NCBI GenBank assembly: GCA_937926205.1 | Contig: CALEYL010000069.1 | Span: 65,510 to 129,509, forward strand | Direction: 5' to 3' | DNA length: 64,000 bases | From: an uncultured Saprospiraceae bacterium | GTDB taxonomy: Bacteria; Bacteroidota; Bacteroidia; Chitinophagales; Saprospiraceae | Shown here: positions 1 to 8,912 of the stretch, one piece after another | Numbering within the stretch: position 1 is the first letter of the stretch | How the letters are laid out: each line of letters opens with the position of its first letter | Program-made: the position numbers and the translations under genes | Notes under the pieces: generated by a model | What the model was told of the DNA's origin: nothing | What the model saw: the letters and a program-made list of their open reading frames with translations, nothing else | The model's database searches: none

Positions 1-855
1 GCAAATATGACTGTTGCCCAAACGTTTCAGTTTTATGAAAATGGCCGCAGGCCTGCTCTGAAGCAGGAACAAACCAGCGAAACCGGCTATGCCATATTTT
101 ATGCAGATTACCTGCACGGCGAGCCCACTTCTCTTGGAGAAGCTTACGACATGAACCGCCTCTCCTGCGCACACAACACGATGCCATTAGGCACCATGCT
201 TAAAGTAACCCGTGTTGATAACGGCGCTTCCGTAATCGTTCGGGTCAATGACCGGGGCCCCCGCGCTGAAGGGTGCATTGTTTTGCTCTCCAAAGCAGCG
301 GCTATTCAGTTGGATATGCTGAAACTTGGAAAAACCCGCGTTCGCGTGGAGTCAGTGGGATATTCAGACCAAACCCCGGTAGTCCAGACTGCTTCCCGGT
401 TGGAAAGTACGCCCCGGGGCTACAATTCTGATTTTACAGCCAAGGGCGTTGACACGAGAAGCACATTGACTTCGGCTGACAATCGTACGAACAATACCAA
501 TTCAAATTATACCCGTCAGCCAACAGATTATCAAACAACCCGATCGGTACAATCCGGCACTCAGCCTGTCGTGCAAAGGCCTGCCCAGAATACCATGACG
601 GCCCGAGATGGCGGTAGTTCCCAGTACATTGTTCAATTTGGGTCTTACAGGGATTACGATAATGCCAAGCGTCATGCAGATTCGCTGCGAAATCAGGGCG
701 CATCAGATGCTACGGTTCGGGAAATGAATACAGGCAACGGGGTGCTCTACAAAGTCACCTCCGCTGCATTTTCAGATAAAGCAGGCGCTCAAAGGCAATT
801 AGACGCCTTGAGGAACAACAACATTACTGACGGGATCGTAATTCTGTTGAGATAA
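1..855 (+). CDS. RlpA-like septal/peptidoglycan lytic protein with SPOR domain (5' partial)
   Basis: The reading frame is open to the window edge. The first ATG (position 7) gives a protein without a signal peptide, so the true start is probably upstream and the gene is 5'-truncated by the window. Residues about 27-118, counted from that ATG, form a double-psi beta-barrel with the NDRGP motif (aspartate near residue 82) typical of RlpA transglycosylases. A Ser/Thr/Asn/Gln-rich linker (about 120-200) follows, then a SPOR domain (about 207-282, starting YIVQFGSY) of the kind that binds denuded glycan strands at septa. Family knowledge puts it in the periplasm or outer membrane, trimming peptidoglycan during division; septal location here is inferred from the SPOR domain. 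Confidence 0.85.
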   Translation, partial: ANMTVAQTFQFYENGRRPALKQEQTSETGYAIFYADYLHGEPTSLGEAYDMNRLSCAHNTMPLGTMLKVTRVDNGASVIVRVNDRGPRAEGCIVLLSKAAAIQLDMLKLGKTRVRVESVGYSDQTPVVQTASRLESTPRGYNSDFTAKGVDTRSTLTSADNRTNNTNSNYTRQPTDYQTTRSVQSGTQPVVQRPAQNTMTARDGGSSQYIVQFGSYRDYDNAKRHADSLRNQGASDATVREMNTGNGVLYKVTSAAFSDKAGAQRQLDALRNNNITDGIVILLR

Positions 856-969
856 TTCCCAAATTATCGCTTGTGTTTCCATTTTCAACCCGTTTTCCGT
901 ACAGGATCTGAGATGTTTCTAATTTCTTCAAATATCCTGTTGGCGACATTAAGCATACTAGCTTTTGTC

Positions 970-977
970 TACTTTTG
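970..977 (+). promoter_or_regulatory. Bacteroidota -7 promoter element (TACTTTTG)
   Basis: Matches TAnnTTTG exactly. It lies about 90 bases before the earliest conserved part of the following glycosyltransferase and so argues that no start codon upstream of about 985 is used. No good -33 TTG is visible at the usual distance. Confidence 0.5.
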
Positions 978-1064
978 CACCGGATTAATGAGCGTTTCTG
1001 GCAGGCAAACAGCAACTTGTTTGTCTTTCAGGGTGTTGATCTTTGGAATAAATACAAACTAACA

Positions 1065-1763
1065 TTGGAGTTACCGGTCATAGACATTATCATTCCTGCC
1101 TTTAACGAAGAATCATCTATCGGTTTGGTTTTGGGGGATATTCCCAAAGGCTTAGTGCGAGAAGTGCTGGTTTGCAACAACGCCAGTACGGACAAAACGG
1201 CAGAAGTTGCCAAAAGCGCCGGCGCTACCGTCCTGAATGAAACCCGGAAAGGGTATGGCAGTGCCTGTCTGAGAGGAATAGAATACATCCGCAACCGCCC
1301 CGAATCAGAATGGCCCGATATTCTTGTTTTTTTGGATGGCGATTATTCGGATCATCCGGAAGAATTGCCCTTATTGGTGCGGCCCATTCTGGAAGACGGT
1401 ATGGACATGGTGATCGGGTCCCGGGCTTTAGGAAACATGGAGCGCGGAGCGATGTTGCCACAGCAGATTTTTGGAAACTGGCTTGCGACCAACCTCATTC
1501 GCCTTTTTTACAGCTACCATTTTACCGATCTGGGGCCTTTTCGGGCCATCAAATTTCGCCGTCTGCTGGAACTAAAAATGGAAGATCCTGATTTTGGATG
1601 GACAGTGGAAATGCAGGTGAAAGCTGCACAGAAGAAATATCGATGCATGGAAATACCGATCAGCTACCGCCAGCGGATAGGAATATCAAAAGTTTCCGGT
1701 ACTTTTTCGGGCACTTTGATGGCTGGCCACAAGATTCTCTGGACAATTTTCAAATACTTATGA
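1065..1763 (+). CDS. GT2 family glycosyltransferase (DPM1-like, polyprenyl-phosphate sugar transferase type)
   Basis: An inverting GT-A glycosyltransferase of about 232 residues. It opens with the hallmark beta-strand VIDIIIPAFNEESSIG, has the nucleotide-binding D near NNASTDKT, a metal-binding DGD (FLDGDYSDHPEE), and ends with SKVSGTFSGT and a short hydrophobic tail. The frame extends further upstream but has no ATG before the conserved domain and crosses a -7 promoter element; the best start is the TTG at 1065 in an A-rich context. Family members move a sugar from a nucleotide donor to a polyprenyl phosphate or lipid at the inner membrane; donor and acceptor cannot be told here. It stands alone, with about 200 bases on its left and 400 on its right. 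Confidence 0.75.
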   Translation: MELPVIDIIIPAFNEESSIGLVLGDIPKGLVREVLVCNNASTDKTAEVAKSAGATVLNETRKGYGSACLRGIEYIRNRPESEWPDILVFLDGDYSDHPEELPLLVRPILEDGMDMVIGSRALGNMERGAMLPQQIFGNWLATNLIRLFYSYHFTDLGPFRAIKFRRLLELKMEDPDFGWTVEMQVKAAQKKYRCMEIPISYRQRIGISKVSGTFSGTLMAGHKILWTIFKYL

Positions 1764-2161
1764 ACAATAATACCACTTGCAACACGGGCATTTCGGAAAA
1801 TCAAAAAAGATTTTGGACTTTACACGGAAATGCAGAACGGCACTACGTTTGGGTTTTTGGTTACTAGCTGATATGAAATTTGCTCTAGTGTGCATTTAAT
1901 GAATAAAAAAGTGAGCGCTGGGTTAGATTCTGAACCTCGTGGACTTGACTGACTGAAAATAAAGGGGATAAGAAAATGGAGATGCTTAAAAAGCTTTTTA
2001 TAGACATTGTGTTTTTTAACTAATTTTGCGTGTCCTTTTGGACATTTTTTCGTCATGATGTTCGTCACGTGAATCGGTCATCCGGAAACAGAAGCTGGTT
2101 TACTGACCAACAATCGAGTGGTTTCTATTTTTTTTAAACCAATTTTAAAAAGTACCTCATT
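1764..2161. other. 398-bp intergenic region, no gene recognised
   Basis: Starts with an ATG that overlaps the previous stop (ATGA at 1760) and could encode a 35-residue peptide, which I do not believe is a gene. A TAATTTTG sequence at 2021-2028 matches the -7 consensus and could drive the 2162 glycosyltransferase, giving a leader of about 125 nt. No clear hairpin terminator is seen. Confidence 0.4.
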
Positions 2162-3733
2162 ATGGCTGCAGTTGCCTATACGGTTTTAGCCATTTACACA
2201 GTTGCTCTCCTATACATTACCGTGTATTGTGTGATGCAATTCAACCTTCTTTATCACTACAAAAAAGGCAAACGCCTGTTGGCCGCAGAGGATCCGTCAC
2301 TAGGGCCTTTGCAGGAGCAAATGCTGGAATCTGCTTTGGCCGGATTCGGTGTTCGCAACCCGGAAACCAATGAATTAGAAGAATTGGGAACGTACCCTTT
2401 TGTTACCGTACAGTTGCCTATTTACAACGAAATGTACGTCATCGAACGACTCATTGATGCCGTTGCCGAATTTGATTACCCACGCGACCGCTTTGAGATC
2501 CACATTCTGGATGACTCAACTGATGAAACCCTGGAAATTGTTCGCAAAAAAGTGGAAGAGTACAAGGCCAAAGGCTTTAACATTGAGCAGGTCTTGCGAA
2601 AAGAACGTAAAGGTTACAAGGCTGGTGCACTGAAAGACGGTATGGTACACGCCAAAGGGGAGTTTATGGCCATTTTTGATGCCGACTTCTTACCCCGTCG
2701 CGATTTTCTGAAAAAAACGATACCACATTTCCGCGATGAGAAAGTTGGCGTGGTGCAGACCCGCTGGGAGCACATTAACGAAAACTACTCCCTCATTACC
2801 AAATTGCAGGCCCTCCAGCTTAATGTCCATTTCACTGTTGAACAAAGCGGACGGATGCAGGGCAACCACATGCTCCAGTTCAATGGTACGGCAGGCGTTT
2901 GGCGCCGCAAGACCATTGAAGAAGCCGGTGGCTGGGAAGCAGATACCCTGACAGAAGATTTTGACCTGAGTATCCGTGCACAACTCAAAGGTTGGAAAAT
3001 CAAATTTCTCGAAGGCATCGGCTCTCCTGCAGAATTACCTGCTGAAATGAACAGTCTGAAATCACAGCAGTTTCGCTGGATGAAAGGCGGTGCTGAGACA
3101 GCCAAGAAGATGCTGCCTACCGTGTGGAAATCTGACCTGAGCTTCTACCAGAAGATTCATACCACGATGCACTTGTTGTCGAGTACGGTTTTTGTATTCG
3201 TATTTGTCACGGGCGTGTTCAGTGTGCCATTGTTGTTTTTCCTGGGAGACCTCATTGAGCAGGGATTCAGCAAAAACTTCTTTGCCTATTTCCTGGTCGG
3301 GCTGTTGTCGATCATTGCTGTCTACTACGTTGCCAACGTACAGGCTGCTCACAACAAAGACGAGAGTTTCCTGCGTTCCGTTTTCAAATTCATTCTTTTA
3401 TTTCCGCTTTTCCTCGCGCTTTCAATGGGCTTGTCGCTGCACAATACCATTGCCGTGATTGAAGGATATCGGGGTAAGAAGTCGCCATTTGTGCGCACAC
3501 CGAAGTTTAACATCCAAACCATTAAAGACAGTTTTGCCAAAGGGAATTACCTGAGTGGTAAACTTTCCTGGCTGACCATTCTGGAAGGCGTTATGGCGGT
3601 GTATTTCTTTGGCGCTGTTGTTAGTGGAATCTTTATCCTGCAAAACACAACATTCGTTGTTTTCCACCTGATGCTCTTCATTGGGTTCGCAGCGATATTC
3701 TACTTTACAATTCGTCACCTTAGCGTGAAATAA
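2162..3733 (+). CDS. Cellulose-synthase-like membrane glycosyltransferase (GT2, processive type)
   Basis: A 523-residue integral membrane GT2 enzyme. It has one N-terminal membrane segment (about 4-28), a cytoplasmic catalytic domain and a C-terminal cluster of about four segments (about 335-515). Processive-GT motifs are in order: DDST (about 117-120), DAD (FDADFLP, about 172-178), TED (about 268-270) and QxxRW (QQFRW, about 304-308). This is the D,D,D,QxxRW set of cellulose/hyaluronan/glucomannan synthase-like proteins. Family knowledge suggests synthesis and export of a beta-linked polysaccharide or glycolipid; no BcsB, BcsZ or exporter genes flank it, so the product is unknown. It converges with the Asp-box gene across a strong hairpin. 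Confidence 0.85.
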   Translation: MAAVAYTVLAIYTVALLYITVYCVMQFNLLYHYKKGKRLLAAEDPSLGPLQEQMLESALAGFGVRNPETNELEELGTYPFVTVQLPIYNEMYVIERLIDAVAEFDYPRDRFEIHILDDSTDETLEIVRKKVEEYKAKGFNIEQVLRKERKGYKAGALKDGMVHAKGEFMAIFDADFLPRRDFLKKTIPHFRDEKVGVVQTRWEHINENYSLITKLQALQLNVHFTVEQSGRMQGNHMLQFNGTAGVWRRKTIEEAGGWEADTLTEDFDLSIRAQLKGWKIKFLEGIGSPAELPAEMNSLKSQQFRWMKGGAETAKKMLPTVWKSDLSFYQKIHTTMHLLSSTVFVFVFVTGVFSVPLLFFLGDLIEQGFSKNFFAYFLVGLLSIIAVYYVANVQAAHNKDESFLRSVFKFILLFPLFLALSMGLSLHNTIAVIEGYRGKKSPFVRTPKFNIQTIKDSFAKGNYLSGKLSWLTILEGVMAVYFFGAVVSGIFILQNTTFVVFHLMLFIGFAAIFYFTIRHLSVK

Positions 3734-3745
3734 GAACTCGTTATT

Positions 3746-3789
3746 AATTCCAGCGTTCGTCGAGCATTGTCGAAACGAACGCTGGAATT
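3746..3789. terminator. Bidirectional hairpin between convergent genes
   Basis: A perfect 15-bp inverted repeat (arms 3746-3760 and 3775-3789, sequence AATTCCAGCGTTCGT and its complement) with a second short TCGA/TCGA pairing inside. It lies between a plus-strand stop at 3733 and a minus-strand stop at 3809. A T-rich tail is weak on both strands, so it may work as a bidirectional terminator or as an mRNA 3'-end stabiliser. Confidence 0.7.
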
Positions 3790-3808
3790 CCTTCCACATC
3801 CTTTCTGA

Positions 3809-6697
3809 TTACTCCAGGACGATTTTTGTCTCTGCTTTTTCACCATTCAGCTCAATAACAACCTTGTAAGACCCTTTTGCGAGGTAGGTCTTCCCGTCTT
3901 TCGCAGGTTTTACTTTCAGTTGCCGCTCCCCTGGTTTTGTTTTTTCATTGAGCCATTTGTTGTACGCTTCCAGGTCTTTATCGCTGATGGTCAGGTCGTA
4001 TGAAACGTAGTTCAGGCCTTTCCGGCAATCGGCTTCCCAGTTACGCAGGATCAGGCCTTTTTCTGTTTGTAGCGTTAGTTTGGCTTTACCTGGGGCATTG
4101 CCATAAATGGGAATATCCAATTCCGGCGGGTCGCTTTTCCACCAGGAGGTGTTGTTGCCCCAGCCTCTGCCGGCACGCATTTTATCCACTTCAAACGCCA
4201 CGAGGGGTTTTGACAGCACCGTATCACGAAGTTGTTGCAATTCCTTTACTCTTGCAATATACAGGGATCGACCGTGGGTGCCAATGAGGGCTTCCCGTTC
4301 CCGGGGATGAATGACCAGGTCATGAACGGCCACATCGGGCATGTCGTTTTGCATCCTCATAAAGTCTTTACCCCGGTTGAGCGATACATACACGCCATGA
4401 TCGGTACCAACATACAACAGATCGGGATTTTCCAAATCCTCCCGCACGACATTGATTGGTTCGAGCGGGAGCATGGTGCCAATGCGTTTCCAGTTTTCCC
4501 CATAGTCTTCCGATACATAGAGCATGGCGTCAAAATTATCCCAGCGGTACCCATTCAGGGAAACATAAACCCGGCCTTCTTCAAATTTAGAGGCTTGTAT
4601 CCGGCTCACCCACATCGTCTCAGGAAGTCCTGCAGAGATGTTTTTCCAGGTGACGCCTCCGTCGCGGGTGATGTGCACAAGCCCATCGTCAGAACCCGTG
4701 TAGATCAATCCAAAGCGCATGGGTGATTCGTGGATGCTGGATAAGGTGGAATAAGCCACATCGCCTTTACGTCCGCCTGTGGTCAGATCACCGGAGATGT
4801 CGACAAAGTCATCTCCTTTATTGAGCGAACGATGAAGCTTGTTTGAACCAATATAGAAGATGTCCTGGTTGTGAACCGACAGGTGAATGGGCGCTTGCCA
4901 GTTCCAGCGCAAGGGGCGCTCGCCAAGGTCGGGTTTTGGGGTAATGCGCTTAAAATCCCCTGATTTTCTATTGATCCGAAAATAATTTCCATATTGAAAA
5001 CCAGTGTAGACCGTTTCATTGTCGCGGGTATCAATTGCTACCTGCATGCCGTCGCCGCCGAGGAGTTCTTCAAAAGGGTAATGACCATCGCCATGCCATG
5101 CTGTACTGGCTCTGTAAGTGCTGGGGCCTTTCCAGACGCCATTGTCCTGAAGACCGCCGTAAACGTTATAAGGCTTGGCCATGTCGACTGCTACAGCATA
5201 AAACTGGCCAACCGCAGGGGTATTGCATTTGATCCAGTGCTCGCCATCGTCATAGGAGATGTTGACCCCGCCATCGTTACCGAGAATAAGGTGCCCCGGG
5301 CGATTGGGGTTGATCCAAAGGTCGTGGTGGTCACCGTGAACGTTGTCGCCGGTGATGTTTTTGAAGGTTTTACCGCCGTCGTCTGAACGCAGTATGGGTA
5401 CCCCGTAAACATAAATTTTTTGCGGGTTGTTGGGCGCTACGCGCACCTGCCCAAAGTAATAGCCATAGGAATTGTAAACATCATCGAGGTAGTTCTGGTG
5501 TGTCTTTTTCCACGTAGTACCTTCGTTGTCGGAGCGATAGACTTCCAGTCCGATGACCGGAGTGTCAAAAAGCAGGGAATTGGCGTCTTCTACGTATTCG
5601 ACTAAAGCGAGGGGCGTGATCTCGTCGTTTTTGACCATTTCAAATACCTTGTCCACCGTATATTTTTGCGGAAAGCCATTGCCCTGAAGGTATTCTTTTA
5701 CGAGATATTTTTCGAGCTTCAGGAATGCCTCTTTGTCCATCGGGCGCAGCATGTCTTTCGTCAGTGTCATGTCTTCCTCGGCCTCTTTAGGGCGTCGGAA
5801 ATAGTTGTCGATAGCGGCCAGCAGCACGGTTTTCCCCTTTTCTTTTGTAATGGCCAAGCCGATTCTGCCTGCGCCTTCTCCGTGTGGGAATCCACTTTTA
5901 TCTTTGGCTGTCATGAGCGTCCAGGAATTTCCGCCATCGGTACTTTTGTAAATACCTGATCCATTTCCGGATTCTACAAAATCCCAGGCACGACGAGAGC
6001 GCTCCCACATTGCGGCATAAAGGATGTTTGGATTGGAAGGATCTGTAACCAGGTCAACCGCTCCCGTATTGTCATTCACAAACAAAGTGCGTTTCCAGGT
6101 TTTACCACCATCGGTCGTTTTGTAAACCCCACGTTCCTGATTTGGAGAATAGAGGTGGCCAAGCACCGCCACCCAAAGTGTATTCGGATCTGTTGGATGC
6201 AATATGATGCGACCAATGTGGTGGCTTTCGCCCAGGCCCAGATGTTTCCAGGTCTTGCCACTGTCAGTGCTTTTGAAAATTCCGGTACCGGAGTAAGAAG
6301 ATCGGCTCGAATTGACTTCACCCGTCCCAACCCAAATCGTTTTTCTTTTCCAGTCTACTGCAATGTCGCCGATGGTCATGACCATTTCCTTATCGAAAAG
6401 CGGCAGAAAAGAAGTGCCGTTATTATCTGTTTTCCACAGACCGCCTGAGGCATAAGCCACATAAAAATGGCTGGGGTCATTGGGCGATACATCTAAATCT
6501 ACCACACGGCCGCTTTGTACGCTGGGGCCGACTGATCGGAAAGGCACCGTATTGACAATGGAATTCGCATCCATTGCCTGGCGCTGTTCAAAACTTTTGA
6601 TGCGTTCAACAGCAGGCGTAAAAGGCGGTTGTGTAAGTTGTGCTTGTGCGGTCAAAGACAGCAGGCAGAATCCGGCAAGGGTAATCCGTTTTAGCAT
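3809..6697 (-). CDS. Secreted Asp-box (BNR/VPS10-like) beta-propeller protein, 962 aa
   Basis: A Sec signal peptide (MLKRITLAGFCLLSLTAQAQ) precedes at least nine Asp-box motifs of the form S/T-x-D-x-G-x-T/S-W/F, for example STDSGKTWKHLGL, TTDGGKTWKRTLF, SDDGGKTFKNI and TRDGGVTWKNI. These mark sortilin/VPS10-like and sialidase-like beta-propellers. The last 110 residues or so form a beta-rich C-terminal domain. Such proteins are often labelled glycosyl hydrolases, but no sialidase arginine triad can be assigned, so enzymatic activity is not shown. It follows the esterase gene by 40 bases on the same strand, suggesting co-transcription. A second, 1100-residue relative is encoded at 40165-43323. 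Confidence 0.85.
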   Translation of the reverse strand: MLKRITLAGFCLLSLTAQAQLTQPPFTPAVERIKSFEQRQAMDANSIVNTVPFRSVGPSVQSGRVVDLDVSPNDPSHFYVAYASGGLWKTDNNGTSFLPLFDKEMVMTIGDIAVDWKRKTIWVGTGEVNSSRSSYSGTGIFKSTDSGKTWKHLGLGESHHIGRIILHPTDPNTLWVAVLGHLYSPNQERGVYKTTDGGKTWKRTLFVNDNTGAVDLVTDPSNPNILYAAMWERSRRAWDFVESGNGSGIYKSTDGGNSWTLMTAKDKSGFPHGEGAGRIGLAITKEKGKTVLLAAIDNYFRRPKEAEEDMTLTKDMLRPMDKEAFLKLEKYLVKEYLQGNGFPQKYTVDKVFEMVKNDEITPLALVEYVEDANSLLFDTPVIGLEVYRSDNEGTTWKKTHQNYLDDVYNSYGYYFGQVRVAPNNPQKIYVYGVPILRSDDGGKTFKNITGDNVHGDHHDLWINPNRPGHLILGNDGGVNISYDDGEHWIKCNTPAVGQFYAVAVDMAKPYNVYGGLQDNGVWKGPSTYRASTAWHGDGHYPFEELLGGDGMQVAIDTRDNETVYTGFQYGNYFRINRKSGDFKRITPKPDLGERPLRWNWQAPIHLSVHNQDIFYIGSNKLHRSLNKGDDFVDISGDLTTGGRKGDVAYSTLSSIHESPMRFGLIYTGSDDGLVHITRDGGVTWKNISAGLPETMWVSRIQASKFEEGRVYVSLNGYRWDNFDAMLYVSEDYGENWKRIGTMLPLEPINVVREDLENPDLLYVGTDHGVYVSLNRGKDFMRMQNDMPDVAVHDLVIHPREREALIGTHGRSLYIARVKELQQLRDTVLSKPLVAFEVDKMRAGRGWGNNTSWWKSDPPELDIPIYGNAPGKAKLTLQTEKGLILRNWEADCRKGLNYVSYDLTISDKDLEAYNKWLNEKTKPGERQLKVKPAKDGKTYLAKGSYKVVIELNGEKAETKIVLE

Positions 6698-6737
6698 GAG
6701 TGTTTTTGTTTTGTTTTGGTAAACATAGTAAATTCAA

Positions 6738-7595
6738 TCATTGCTCCCCAAAAAATGCTGAAAAATACAGCAATTGGTAGGAAACGGCATTTTTCCAATA
6801 GGCACGATTGTGTTCGCCGGGGCGGGCTATGAAATCGTGCGGAATGTCCCAAAGCAGCATTTTTTCGTGAAGCGCAAGGTTGACATCAAAGAAAAAGTCA
6901 TCAGTTCCGCAATCTATGATGAATTTCACGGGCATTTTTTCATCCCAGCGATAGAGGTTATTGATAACCGAACCTTCCTCCCAACGTTGAGGAAATTCCT
7001 GCCGGCTTCCAAGACGCTTTGCAATGTCCCAATTACCGGGGAAAGGACGCAGGTCCACGCCACCGCTCATGCTGCCTGCTGCACCAAAAACATCCGGATG
7101 GCGCAATGCCAGGAATAAAGCGCCATGACCGCCCATGCTGAGTCCGGAGATAGCGCGTCCCTTCCGGGAAGCTATGGTGCGGAATTCGCGGTCAATGTAT
7201 GCAACGACTTCTTTGGCAACATGCGTTTCGTAACGAAAGGAAGGGTCGACCGGGCTGTCAAAATACCAACTGGAAAAGGCGCCATCCGGTGAGACGATGA
7301 TGCAGTTCAGGATGTTTCCCCATTTTTTGGTTTCGGGGAAATCTTTTGTCCAGCTTGCATAATTGCCGCTGTAGCCATGCAACAGATAGACGACAGGAAA
7401 GCGTGTATTGGGATCTTTAAAATAGGCATCCGGCAAAAGCACACTGGCAGGTATCTCTTTATTCATGCTGATGCTGGGAATGCGCAATTCCCGCAATCGC
7501 GAAGTATCCGGATGGATGGTTTTTGATTGCCCTGGTGCTTCTATTACTATCAAAATCAATAAGATACAGAACAAAAGAATGGTATTGATTTTCAT
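6738..7595 (-). CDS. Secreted esterase of the esterase-D / tributyrin-esterase-like alpha/beta-hydrolase family
   Basis: An alpha/beta-hydrolase of about 285 residues with an N-terminal hydrophobic signal segment, an HGY oxyanion region, a nucleophile elbow G-L-S-M-G-G (serine about 153), a downstream aspartate region (DCGTDDFF) and a C-terminal histidine (PGEHNRAYW). These are the features of the putative esterase family that includes S-formylglutathione hydrolase, antigen 85-like and xylan acetyl/feruloyl esterases. I chose the ATG at 7595, immediately before the signal peptide, rather than the in-frame ATG at 7610. The Asp-box gene follows 40 bases downstream, so the pair may be an operon for an exported enzyme and a binding propeller; substrate is unknown. 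Confidence 0.8.
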   Translation of the reverse strand: MKINTILLFCILLILIVIEAPGQSKTIHPDTSRLRELRIPSISMNKEIPASVLLPDAYFKDPNTRFPVVYLLHGYSGNYASWTKDFPETKKWGNILNCIIVSPDGAFSSWYFDSPVDPSFRYETHVAKEVVAYIDREFRTIASRKGRAISGLSMGGHGALFLALRHPDVFGAAGSMSGGVDLRPFPGNWDIAKRLGSRQEFPQRWEEGSVINNLYRWDEKMPVKFIIDCGTDDFFFDVNLALHEKMLLWDIPHDFIARPGEHNRAYWKNAVSYQLLYFSAFFGEQ

Positions 7596-7705
7596 TGTTT
7601 TGAATGGCATTGCAAATAAAAAACACCATTACCATGAAAGCATAGCCCGTTGGTTTGGTGAATTTCGCCGCATCATTGGATAAAAAATATTCAGGAAATC
7701 AGCGA

Positions 7706-7743
7706 CCACAGATGACCCTGAATGCACAGTAGGTCATCTGTGG
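7706..7743. terminator. Perfect 12-bp hairpin after the lipoprotein gene
   Basis: Inverted repeat CCACAGATGACC (7706-7717) / GGTCATCTGTGG (7732-7743) with a 14-base loop, 10 bases past the minus-strand stop at 7753. No long U-run follows on the minus strand; probably a terminator or 3'-stabilising hairpin. Confidence 0.6.
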
Positions 7744-7752
7744 CAGGAAAGG

Positions 7753-8232
7753 TTATTGTTGCCCCGGAGGAGTTGGTTTGGGAATTTCACCTGTTTTGGT
7801 ATAATTCAGTGTTTTTCCGGTTCCGGGCATGCTGGTGTACTCCATTTGTTTATCGCTTACGTTGAGCAGTCCAAAGCAACTGGCTCCCTGCTCATTTTCC
7901 AGTTTAAAGCACAGAATCTCCGTGACGTCCTCCATGCCCTGTGTACAGTCATGCGGACAATCTATATGCCAGATCAACCTGTCGTTCGCAACTTCTTTAC
8001 CGTCATAGATAGAGATGAATTTGTCTCCCTGAATGCGCAATTCATTTTTGGGATCATCATCTGAACGCCACGTACCCTGCATTAAGGTGGTCAGATCGCC
8101 AAGTACTTTCATCTGCGCCATATCGCCATCAGCTTTGTCCAACAAGCTTTTAGGACTTGGGCCACCCGACTGGCAGGCCGTGAAGCATACGATCAGTGAC
8201 AAAGTGGACGCCACAATTTTTAGTTTCATCAT
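7753..8232 (-). CDS. Small lipoprotein, unknown function
   Basis: A 159-residue protein with a lipoprotein signal peptide and lipobox (IVCFTAC, lipidated cysteine about residue 20). The mature part begins with a short charged linker, then a beta-rich region containing GTWRSDDDPKNELRIQGDKF, which resembles lipocalin-like sheets, and four further cysteines (CPHDC, LC, SC). It ends in a Pro-rich tail. I do not recognise the family. It has its own -7 element 20 bases upstream and a hairpin downstream, so it is probably transcribed alone. Confidence 0.7.
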   Translation of the reverse strand: MMKLKIVASTLSLIVCFTACQSGGPSPKSLLDKADGDMAQMKVLGDLTTLMQGTWRSDDDPKNELRIQGDKFISIYDGKEVANDRLIWHIDCPHDCTQGMEDVTEILCFKLENEQGASCFGLLNVSDKQMEYTSMPGTGKTLNYTKTGEIPKPTPPGQQ

Positions 8233-8251
8233 TTTAATTTTCGTTTTTTTG

Positions 8252-8259
8252 CAAAGGTA
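8252..8259 (-). promoter_or_regulatory. -7 promoter element (TACCTTTG) for the lipoprotein gene
   Basis: Exact TAnnTTTG on the minus strand, ending about 20 bases before the start codon at 8232. No -33 TTG at the usual spacing. Confidence 0.55.
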
Positions 8260-8367
8260 TGCAATAGACTTGTTGTCACGGGAATCATAGCACGTTAAAA
8301 ATGGCTCATTAATCCTGCATGCATCACCAAGCTTAAAGAGTCAATTCACCGATAAATTATCAAACCA

Positions 8368-8901
8368 ATGGATCGTCGCACTGAGGAATACCTGAACAGA
8401 TTGGATGCAAGCCTTCAACGTCTGGAAACTCAACTGCATGCTTATTCTTCCGAGGAACTCAATCGAAGACCCATGCCTGATCAATGGTCTGTCATGCAAG
8501 TCGTCAACCACCTTATGATGGCTGAAACGGGGTCTTTGAACTACCTTCGGAAAAAGCTGAGTACCCCGTCCCCAATGAAAAAAGCAGGCATCAGTGCTGC
8601 CTTCAGGACCTGGTTCCTCAATCTGAGCTTGAGCATTACATTCATCAAATACAAGGCGCCTGCTTCGGTAAGCGAGGATAAATTACCCGTTGTATCTGAC
8701 AGGGATACTGTTTTGCAGCAATGGAAGACTACACGTCAGGAACTTCGCAGTTTTTTGAACACTTTGCCGGCGGACCTATTTGATAAAGAAGCTTATCGCC
8801 ATCCACGGGCAGGGCGTATGACCATGCAACAAATGCTTTCTTTTTTGGAAACACATTTTAATCGGCATCTGAATCAGATCAACCGGGCTTTGAGTCGCTG
8901 A
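8368..8901 (+). CDS. DinB family protein
   Basis: A 177-residue four-helix-bundle protein of the DinB/YfiT superfamily. Recognisable elements are the N-terminal helix with LQRLETQL, the MPDQWSVMQVVNHLMMAE segment holding the first metal-ligand histidine (about 48), and the C-terminal ETHFNRHLNQI helix with the other two histidines. The His triad suggests metal binding. Family members include thiol-dependent transferases and DNA-damage-induced proteins; the activity here is unknown. It is convergent with the nucleoside transporter, with only 11 bases between the stops. Confidence 0.8.
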   Translation: MDRRTEEYLNRLDASLQRLETQLHAYSSEELNRRPMPDQWSVMQVVNHLMMAETGSLNYLRKKLSTPSPMKKAGISAAFRTWFLNLSLSITFIKYKAPASVSEDKLPVVSDRDTVLQQWKTTRQELRSFLNTLPADLFDKEAYRHPRAGRMTMQQMLSFLETHFNRHLNQINRALSR

Positions 8902-8912
8902 TTGTTTTTGCT

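Noticed and set aside
1760..1867. Possible 35-residue peptide overlapping the glycosyltransferase stop (ATGA)
   Set aside because: Composition looks like translated intergenic DNA and no promoter, domain or conservation argument supports it.
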